Assembly: GCA_001969505.1 (NCBI GenBank)
Contig: LSSK01000602.1
Coordinates: 1 to 39,708, forward strand
Reading direction: 5' to 3'
DNA from: Zancudomyces culisetae
Taxonomy: Eukaryota; Kickxellomycota; Harpellomycetes; Harpellales; Legeriomycetaceae
Length of the DNA: 39,708 bases
The notes under the pieces are model-generated. The model ran no database searches, was not told where the DNA came from, and was given only the letters and a program-made list of their open reading frames with translations. Positions 31,970 through 39,708 of the stretch are shown here, piece by piece; the stretch's first letter is position 1, and each line of letters opens with the position of its first letter. The translations under genes and the position numbers were made by a program.

Positions 31970-33805
31970 TTATTTCTGAGAACCTTGTGTGGGTTTGGCT
32001 CTGGATTTAAGACCTGTGTCCTTTTCACCCTCAACTGAGGTAGATACACCCTTGCTCTGTTTTGCAGCATCGCTAACTCCTTTTGAAGATGCGGTCTTTT
32101 TGGCTGCCTTTTTTTCCTTCTTTCCGCCAGAAAGAACGAGGAAGATAGCAGTGAAGGTAAGCAGAGCTGCTCCTCCAAATACCCCTGTAACCAATGGGAA
32201 CGCGGTAAGTGCCTCGACGTATTTACCTTCATTGACATACATTTTGATACCTTCAAGACCTGTCATAAATTCAATCAAAAGCTTTAGTACTTTTTCGCTA
32301 AACCCGTGTTTTAGTGGTTCGTTTTTGCGAGTCTTTTCGCTTGCTTTGTTTTCGAAAGATTGTATCTCAACTTCTTTATCAAATTTCTTTCTCCAAACTT
32401 CCTTCGCAATTTTATCTGCTTCTGAAACTGAATTACCCAAATAGATATTGTCAAATGAGATTCCATCTTGGAGGGTCCATAACTCAAAACCAAGGCCAAT
32501 GATGCTAGCAAACTCAGATGGATTACTTATTTCGTAGTAGTCTGGGTTAGCTATTTTACGTGGTGCCCATATTCCCTTGTAGTTCGGGTTTTCTATCATT
32601 GGTGCTACCCATTTACCCTTATAGTTTGGATTTTCAACAAGTGGTTTTTTCCAGGGCCCGCAACCACTGACTCCGGAGCATTTAGGGTTTTCAATTGTTG
32701 GTGGCTCCCAATCGCCATCCATATCATCATTCCAATCCTCTGGTTTTTTAGCTGTAGGGTCTTCAACCAGTAGGGGCTCATCAACCAACCAATCCTCTGG
32801 CATAACGGCCTTTTCATCTTCAATCATCTTTGGTGCATCCTCATCCCAGTCCTCTGGCTTCTTAGCATCCTTATCTACTATTTTCTCGTTTTCATCCCAA
32901 TCCTCTGGTTTTTTATCATTTGCATCCTCAATCTCCTTTGGTGGGTTGACTGGTGGGTTGAACTTTTCAAACAACGATCCTTTAGCCTTGACACTGTTGT
33001 CAATGAGCACCTCAAACGTATTATCAGGATGAACAATAAGTGTGTACAAGTGTGTGAGGTTATCGATATATGGCATTGGTGCATCAATCATATGCTTCTC
33101 TTCGTATTTCTTGGTCAGCGGGTTTAGCTGGTTGAAGATAAAATGAACTTTGGAATCTCCACATTTGTCTGGTCCAAACATGACTGTGTATGGTGTATCA
33201 TTGCTGAAATCTTCCAGTTTCTTGAGAGAACCCTTTCCTTCTTCTCTAGACTTTTCCTCAACGCTAGAGTCTTTGTTTGGTCCTCTGAGAAGCTTTATGT
33301 ATGCTCCGCCACACTCCAGATTATTCTGAAGCTTCAGTTCATATTGCAAAACAAGAGGATCCTTTCCGTTCGACTCCAACGGTTTATCCAAGAATGTGGA
33401 AATAGCATGATGCTTAAACGCATCTTTGACAACGAGATGCAAATCTCCATTTACAGCCTTAAGTACTGTCGGTTCTTCAAAGCCCCATCTACCCTCATAC
33501 TTGAGCTTTGATTCTTTTAGCTCACCCTGGCCCTCCTCATCCTTTTCGTCACTCTTGGCTTTTGATGGAACCCATCTGCCTTTTGTTTCCTCTGTAAATT
33601 GTTCCCAAAACACATAGCTGCTGGGCTTGTATTCCTCAAACTCAATTGGAGATGGACCCTTTTCCACAGATTCTTGTGCGTTTTGCTCTTTGTCACCAAA
33701 CACATCTCCGGTGTCATCTTTTAATGGCTTTTGCTTTTCTTCTGCAGCAAGGCTTGTTAAGCAAAAAGCGGCCGAAATAAACAGTAATCCTATACTGACC
33801 TTCAT
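31970..33805 (-). CDS. CNE1: Calnexin, ER lectin chaperone
   Basis: Type I ER membrane chaperone that binds monoglucosylated N-glycans in glycoprotein quality control. It has 611 residues and no introns. A signal peptide (about 1-20, hydrophobic [16 protein letters not shown]) is followed by the globular lectin domain with [10 protein letters not shown] and FGPDKCG (the conserved cysteine-bearing regions). The Pro-rich arm has four type-1 motifs (KKPEDWD, PEDWL) then type-2 motifs ([18 protein letters not shown]), with the usual [10 protein letters not shown] between them. One transmembrane helix (about 532-560) precedes a 50-residue Lys/Ser-rich cytosolic tail without a C-terminal KKXX signal. 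Yeast Cne1 lacks a long tail, so this resembles fission-yeast or animal calnexin more. Convergent with SET9. Confidence 0.97.
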   Translation of the reverse strand: MKVSIGLLFISAAFCLTSLAAEEKQKPLKDDTGDVFGDKEQNAQESVEKGPSPIEFEEYKPSSYVFWEQFTEETKGRWVPSKAKSDEKDEEGQGELKESKLKYEGRWGFEEPTVLKAVNGDLHLVVKDAFKHHAISTFLDKPLESNGKDPLVLQYELKLQNNLECGGAYIKLLRGPNKDSSVEEKSREEGKGSLKKLEDFSNDTPYTVMFGPDKCGDSKVHFIFNQLNPLTKKYEEKHMIDAPMPYIDNLTHLYTLIVHPDNTFEVLIDNSVKAKGSLFEKFNPPVNPPKEIEDANDKKPEDWDENEKIVDKDAKKPEDWDEDAPKMIEDEKAVMPEDWLVDEPLLVEDPTAKKPEDWNDDMDGDWEPPTIENPKCSGVSGCGPWKKPLVENPNYKGKWVAPMIENPNYKGIWAPRKIANPDYYEISNPSEFASIIGLGFELWTLQDGISFDNIYLGNSVSEADKIAKEVWRKKFDKEVEIQSFENKASEKTRKNEPLKHGFSEKVLKLLIEFMTGLEGIKMYVNEGKYVEALTAFPLVTGVFGGAALLTFTAIFLVLSGGKKEKKAAKKTASSKGVSDAAKQSKGVSTSVEGEKDTGLKSRAKPTQGSQK

Positions 33806-36800
33806 GTTTCCAACTACTTGAATCTATTTATTGTACCTGTTTCCTCCTTTTTAGAATAACAGAAATAGAAAACAGCGAATTTTTATTTCAAGTTGCACTT
33901 TCTTTTTTATTCTGATTATTTATTTCTTTTGAAACGCTATTAAAATTACACGTTGAATTTTCTGGAGTTGGAAAAATGGAAAAAAAAAAGAACCAGAGTA
34001 GAATGAAAAATGTGCTTTTGCTGCTATTTGTGAGCATAGATTGAATCTACAACCATCAATTTTTTTTGTTTAACACCTTTTTTTGTTCATGTACTAGTAA
34101 TTTAACTCCATTTTTAGAAACTATTTGCATAAAAAAAATGCATCTATAATCAAATACAAAAAAATCCTTGAGCATTAATGATTAAACCCGCAAATGAAAA
34201 ATGGAAACATCCACAGCAAAAACACCATTCTTAAAGTGCTACATTACAGTTTACATATGGCCGAAATAGGCTGCGCTAGATACAACAAAAAAAAAATTTG
34301 GAGCCAGATTTTACAGGCAGAACAACGCTTTGCTTAAAATAAGATCCTGAGACCAAAAAAAAGAGTAAAAAATAAAACCACAAACCGAGGACTAGTAGAC
34401 CTGAAACAACACATGATGGTTGCAGTAAATAGAACGCGCATCACTTTCCTCTGCTGAATCATACCTCGCAAGCAACGCTTTTTCGTACTGATTTCTCCAA
34501 GAAATATCCCACTATTTAAAATTCTCAACTAATATATATAGCTCGCATTCACGAGTAATAGCTGTTTAGTGGGTATACGTACCTCTGTGCTGCATTGTTT
34601 TTTTTTTTTTGGAAAAACCACTTGTACCTTCACTTGACGTCTCTAGGGGTAGTGGTATAAAAAGCATTTTTTCTGGAGCTTCCAAAACATCACTACACTT
34701 GATTTCCAACATACCTTGATATAAATGTGTATTTATTATGTATGTTTATACATATTTACGTTAGTCACTTAGATACCGAAATCCAACGCAAAAGTATCGG
34801 GTTGATTGTTTCGTCTTGAATAAACACAAGGGACTACTGGGGCATTAGATTCTGGTACAACATGTGTTTATCTAACTTCGGGTCCACCCAGCCAGCCGTC
34901 AGGAATCTAACTCATATTGGCGGAACAGCTTTACTAACTCTAGATTATACGTGTATCCCTCGTCGTGGGTCTATTTACTACTCAGCATTTACTCCTCTCA
35001 TCATCTTTTCTTTTATTTTCATCTCATTCTCTTTTGCTTCCTTTTTCTCTTCTCTACCCTTCTCTTCTCTGCCCTTTTCTGTCCTCTTTACAAAGTATGA
35101 GTAGTTATGTCCCTAAATGATCAATTTTCTAATTGTACACATCTCTGGCCCGGCACCACATCTTGGTGTGCTGGAGTTAGCATTTGAGCTAGAATATCAA
35201 TGCCACAACCATATCAATTAGTATGACTATTTTGAAGATTTTCATAATAATACGTTAGCTTTTCTAAACAACACATACAGTACCATTTACTATTAGAAAG
35301 GCACAAAATACAAAAATACATTTACACCTCCCATCTAGAAGAACAATAGGGATCTATAAATTCACAGTAAAACATATATGGTAATATGTTTCATAATTTT
35401 TTCCTTAAAGTTGGTATTCTCATTACTGAAGAGTTGAAGCAACATGTAGAATGCCCTGACTATGGTAAAGGAAACAGTTTAAAACTCCACCATTCATTAG
35501 ATATATCAATCTTGGGAAAGTGATCTGATAGTTGCGGTTACCGTTCACTCTAACAATACATTTTCTTGAACTTTTCACACACGCTGAACGTGAATACCAT
35601 GACCACTCTTTTTTCTACGTTTACTGCTTGAGATTCAACAAAACTTGGAGAGCAGAAGATAAGCATTTTTCCTATGGGTAAATAATTTAATAATAACATC
35701 AGCAAATGTTGCCCCAATATAGGAACTAATGACAGCACCAGTACTGTAAAAATAAAACCACAACAACGTTACGGAAAAAATCAGTTCCTTTTATACATAA
35801 GTCACGTTTGGATTTAATGAGACGCTTCCGCTTCGCTGGGAACTTAAAGTAACCTGTGTATGTTTAATGTTAACATTTGTAGAATCCCAAAGCAGTGTTA
35901 TACCCAGTTACAAAAATGGGAATCCAATTATTAGTTTAAAGCGTGAATAGTGTTCACATCTGGATTTTTGGTACAATTTACAGTAAACTGGTAACACCTA
36001 TGGAAATGCATAGAAAAAAACTAAAACTTTCGCATTCCCTATAATTTGTACTTTGAATAACCCCCTCCCCCTATTGAGGTTTTCATTTTTTTTGTCTTCA
36101 ACAATACAATTGTATACTTGACCTAAATGCCTGTGTTATGCTATGCTTTTGCTTTTTTTTGTGGCACGCAACCACCTGTAATGGTATACACTTGGTGATA
36201 CCATTGCTGCTTTTGCTATTGTTTTTTTATCAGACAAATTTTTATCTCAACAGAGATGCAACAACACTAGAAAAATATCATCAATCTATTTTACTATGCA
36301 TTATAGTGAGCTTTTTTTCATCCACATGAGATAGCACCTAAGCTATGTGTGCATTTGCAATAATAAGCATACAGAATCAGCCTATAGTGTAGTCAGTAAT
36401 TAAAGTAGCTCGCACAAAAATCTCAGGTCCCTCCAAGTTTGTTGACAGTCCTATCATTCTTTCTTCTGTAACAAAAGCGTTGAAAGTACTTTGCGCCCAT
36501 ATACATGAAAATGAAAAAAGGATTGCTGTTTCCAACAACTCAAAGTTCTTTTTGCTAATTTCCGGGTAAAAAAAGACTGCAAAAGCATATCCCCATTAAG
36601 AAAGTTTTCGCAGTCGTTTGTCTTTATATTCAATTTTCACTCTTCCATTTAGAACTTTTGGGTTTTTTATTTTTCGAGTTTTCCGCCATTATAAGTTCAG
36701 GTAATAGGAGATTGTTTTCCCTCCCTCCCAAAAAAAAAACACTTATGACAAAATTCACACAGATATTTTCGTTTGCAAAAAATAATTTGTTGTGAAAACT

Positions 36801-38479
36801 AATGCATGTACCAAAAACTACATATATGATTACTATTTGGTTTGGTTTAAAGCGAATATATATCCCAGATAACTTTTTTTCTTGATATTACCAACTCGTT
36901 TTTCTTGACAAGAAAAACATTTCTCACTGGGCTGTGTCATATCTAACCGTTTCTCTCTCCCTTTAAGTCATAAATAACACCGAGGGAAAATGTGGATTTG
37001 ATTTTCTTGTTAATTTTACCCTGATAATGTATACAAACAATGTAAACCAATGTATGACAGAAATACATTTAACTCCAATTGTGTGCAAGTTGAATTTGGT
37101 ATACCACTATTGATATTTCTAGTGGGAAGATATAGCAGAATTCAATGAAAAATTCGCAAAAAAAGCGAAATAAAATGGAGGAAACAAAAGCGTTGCATTA
37201 AATTGTGGGCGTATAAGCTATTTTTTTCCAAACATGTGATTTCCAATCAAATTGAATACATAATCCATGTCTTTTGGTGTGTTTTTTTTTAAATTTGAAC
37301 TTGGAGCAATGGAAATTTAAAGTTGGCTATGCTTTATAGTTGCTGGTATATGTGTGTGTGTCCCCCCTATCAAATCTCACGCCATAAACAGCAACATCAC
37401 AAACATTAATTGTTACAGTTCACCATATACCTTTACAATTTCATTCTGTAAAATTTCGCATAAGATTTCAACACCTAACGACATTATTATACATTTACTC
37501 AAAAAAAAGCAGTTGAGAGGGGGAAGGGGCCCTCATGGCATTATAAAGTTTGGTGTCATAGTACTAGGTTTAGTTCTCTCTCAATTTTGGTTTTAAAATG
37601 CACATCTGATGATTTAGGTCATGCCTAACATTAGCATTATTCCTGAAAGACGAAGGCAAATATACACAATCAATGCGTGATATGTTGACTTTTAAATGTG
37701 TTTTATATAGTTCAATTCGCATTTTAGTCGACGAGTTCTTTTAAAGCAAAAAAAAAAGAGGGGGAGTGGGGGTGAAACGAACCATTGCATGCAAAATCCG
37801 TGCTTTGAAAGAACAAAGAACCAGTCTCTTGTCATATTTTGACATGAGAGTAATTACAAGAACACGAGAAAAACAAAAAACTATATATTAGCACAGCACT
37901 TCTTCAATGTTAAAACATTTATGATTCTTTAAAAACCAGTTACTTTGATTTTAAAGATAATTTATACACACTCTTTTTTACTAAGTATTACTGCACAACG
38001 TATACCCATACTAAAGTATCATTTAGCCCTTTACAGCTAACTGTGCGACATCGCCGATTGAAAAGAATTACCGAGTAACGAATATAGTAAAACCGCAATC
38101 ATTAGACCTGAAGTTTTTTTTTTTGCATATAATTCATCCAATTACACAGTACTCAACAATAGCATAATTAAGTCTTTAATTAGATATCAATAAAGGGGTC
38201 AATACAGTGACGTAAAAATCCCACTCAAAAAAAGAAAAAAAAGGCTCATCTGGAACTAACACCAAAATATTTCATACTGGAACACATCATATCACACGAG
38301 TACGGATATTGGTTAGGAAAAAACAATAGAATTCTGACGTGTTGGTGGGAAAAGAAGATTATTTAGGTATACCATCACCCTTCCCCTCTACTTCTAATAT
38401 ATGACAACTCAAAGAAGCTAAAAGACTCATCCAACTTGAAATACCAATAATAAAAAATATAAACAGGGTGGTGTTTACA
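33806..38479. other. 4.67 kb gene-free region
   Basis: The longest non-coding stretch of the window, between calnexin (leftward) and the terminal Asn-rich ORF (rightward). Only short, low-complexity ORFs are present. Noted inside: a TATA-like motif with a TGACGTC site (34635-34664), an inverted repeat (36180-36205), and many scattered A or T runs. I see no tRNA, rRNA, transposon ORF or long repeat. Such long upstream regions in yeasts often belong to regulatory genes, or may hold non-coding RNAs. Confidence 0.6.
36180..36205. repeat. Short perfect inverted repeat
   Basis: AATGGTAT and ATACCATT are perfect 8-nt arms around a 10-nt loop (36180-36187 and 36198-36205). It may be a dyad binding site or chance in AT-rich DNA. 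Confidence 0.5.
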
Positions 38480-39708
38480 ATGGATACAGAACTGACTAAT
38501 GCGAATATAGGCAGCTTTATATCCAGTATGCAGGAAAAAGATAACACACATACACAAAAAAACTATGATCTCGCAAACACACTATCTGGAATAAATGCAA
38601 ACTTTGGGGAGTTCAACGGCGCCAAGGCTTACGATGGCATGAATTACGGATTAAATGCCAGGCTTGGTGGTATCAACTTTAACAATACACTCAGCAACAT
38701 TCCCTTTATGAAAAGTGTCGTTGACACGGGTACCAATTCATTAAATAGTGATGTGTTTTTGGGAGATAGTTTGGATTTGAAGATCCAAGATAATTATGAA
38801 AAAATGTTTTTATCATCATTAAAAACAGATTTTCTGGGAATTGAGAACAAAATCCAAACCAAAAATCAGTTGTTTAGGAACACTGAGGAGCCCAAAATAG
38901 TTGTACCCAAATTGGATTTTGTTGAAAAAAGATGCCTGAATGACTTAATAGGTGAAGTTAAAGCCAATAACACTGAAAAAACAAGACATATATCATACCG
39001 TACGAACTCGCCGATATATACAAATGGTGTTGTTCCAATGAGCAACCAAACCAGTGACGATACCCAAGGACTTGCAAACACGTTAAAAAATGAGAACCTG
39101 GCTATATCGAGAAGATTTTCAGAAAATAGAGACTATAGTGACCTAATTATGTCCATAGGGAAACAAAATGTGCAAAACCCATATGATACGGCCTTAGGTA
39201 GTCTCAACAGGGTAAATGCAAGACACACTGGTTTTATAAACATGTCACCGTCAAGTGGTGGTGAGTTCTTGAATAATAGCGCCGAAATTGACGAAAACTT
39301 CCCACTAGCACGACTGCCTCTTTCAAAAAACAAATCTAACGACCCAGTTTTAAACAAAACTGCACAGGAGCAGCACAGCCCCATAAATGGAGGCCTAAAT
39401 CAACGAAAAAGGGGTTTTTTGGAATCCAATTTACTTGAAAACGTCATTTTAAATACTCAGAAGGGAATACACCATGATATCAACGACTTTAAACTAAACC
39501 AATCTGTTTCTCAAACACAGCCACCTCACAATGAACTGAACTACTTTGTCAGCAATAACCTTGCGCTACCATTAAATAACAATAATTCTATAAATTTAGG
39601 AGTTCTAAAGAACAATAATGTTGGTATTTCAAAGCCATATACTGACTACAGGCCATTTCCGCAAAACTTGAGCTGCTATAACACTTCTGCAAATCTTAAC
39701 GAACTTTC
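38480..39708 (+). CDS. Asn-rich protein of unknown function, 3' end outside window
   Basis: An uninterrupted frame of 409 codons from ATG 38480 to the window edge, with no stop. Not recognised. It is rich in Asn, Ser and Leu, with poly-Asn-like runs (LPLNNNNSINLG) and repeated short N-containing motifs, no membrane segment or signal peptide, and no domain motif in the part seen. Such composition is typical of the disordered N-terminal part of fungal transcription factors, signalling regulators or RNA-binding proteins, with the folded domain further downstream. Codon use and the length of the open frame in AT-rich DNA make it a real gene. The very long upstream region would fit a regulatory gene, but this is inference. 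Confidence 0.8.
   Translation, partial: MDTELTNANIGSFISSMQEKDNTHTQKNYDLANTLSGINANFGEFNGAKAYDGMNYGLNARLGGINFNNTLSNIPFMKSVVDTGTNSLNSDVFLGDSLDLKIQDNYEKMFLSSLKTDFLGIENKIQTKNQLFRNTEEPKIVVPKLDFVEKRCLNDLIGEVKANNTEKTRHISYRTNSPIYTNGVVPMSNQTSDDTQGLANTLKNENLAISRRFSENRDYSDLIMSIGKQNVQNPYDTALGSLNRVNARHTGFINMSPSSGGEFLNNSAEIDENFPLARLPLSKNKSNDPVLNKTAQEQHSPINGGLNQRKRGFLESNLLENVILNTQKGIHHDINDFKLNQSVSQTQPPHNELNYFVSNNLALPLNNNNSINLGVLKNNNVGISKPYTDYRPFPQNLSCYNTSANLNEL

Noticed and set aside
34862-35104. 80-codon plus-strand ORF in the long spacer
   Set aside because: No recognisable motif; the C-terminal half is Phe/Ser from T/C-rich DNA. Not enough to call a gene.
1-39708. A clustered chromatin or translation pathway (ARP4, SET9, WDR70; SUP45, LIA1, MRPL33)
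   Set aside because: Genes have separate promoters and alternate strands; the mix is what random housekeeping neighbours in a fungal genome look like.
1-39708. Mobile elements, CRISPR arrays or integrated virus
   Set aside because: No reverse transcriptase, transposase, integrase or capsid-like ORF, no long terminal repeats, and no regular repeat-spacer pattern was seen.

Overview
The window is about 40 kb of nuclear DNA from an AT-rich fungus, most likely an ascomycete yeast or a close relative. Genes carry 0 to 4 short spliceosomal introns (73 to 180 nt), mostly with GTAAGT donors. Several genes are absent from baker's yeast but usual in other fungi: SET9, WDR70-like, ALKBH8-like, a BORCS5-like candidate and a style-cell-cycle-inhibitor-type RS protein. 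CTG falls at conserved leucines in eRF1, and eRF1 has intact NIKS, YxCxxxF and GGQ motifs, so a standard genetic code is expected. I cannot name the species.

Layout, left to right: RNA polymerase I subunit RPA49 (+, 5' end outside the window); actin-related protein ARP4 (+, 5 exons); a DUF89/ARMT1-family phosphatase (-); D-arabinose dehydrogenase ARA2 (-, 3 exons); a divergent promoter region holding a coding-like island; eRF1 SUP45 (+, 3 exons); deoxyhypusine hydroxylase LIA1 (-); a 1.95 kb divergent spacer; a CDC4-type F-box/WD40 protein (+) whose coding end overlaps that of an ALKBH8-like tRNA hydroxylase (-); an unrecognised four-exon, 178-residue gene (-); mitochondrial ribosomal protein MRPL33/uL30m (+); a WDR70-like WD40 protein (+); a probable BORCS5 homologue (-) only 12 bp from it; an RS-rich SCI1-like protein (-); histone H4K20 methyltransferase SET9 (+) with a C-terminal chromo-barrel-like domain; calnexin CNE1 (-); 4.67 kb without a recognisable gene; and an asparagine-rich ORF (+) running off the end.

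The genes are mostly housekeeping functions: transcription, chromatin, translation termination, eIF5A and tRNA modification, protein folding and ubiquitin ligation. They do not form an operon-like system. Five convergent pairs have short 3' spacers or overlapping coding ends, while upstream regions are long (about 1 to 4.7 kb).

The points I find most worth checking are: (i) all 20 inferred 3' splice sites are TAG, none CAG; (ii) SET9 ends in a domain resembling a methyl-lysine reader; (iii) the coiled-coil protein at 22508-24613 looks like a myristoylated BORCS5; (iv) the well-spliced but unrecognised gene at 17666-18477; (v) the coding-like relic at 8179-8570; (vi) the very long gene-free region before the terminal Asn-rich ORF. 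I saw no mobile element, CRISPR array or intact tRNA/rRNA gene. Exon boundaries were inferred by hand from splice signals, reading-frame continuity and recalled family similarity, not by transcript data.
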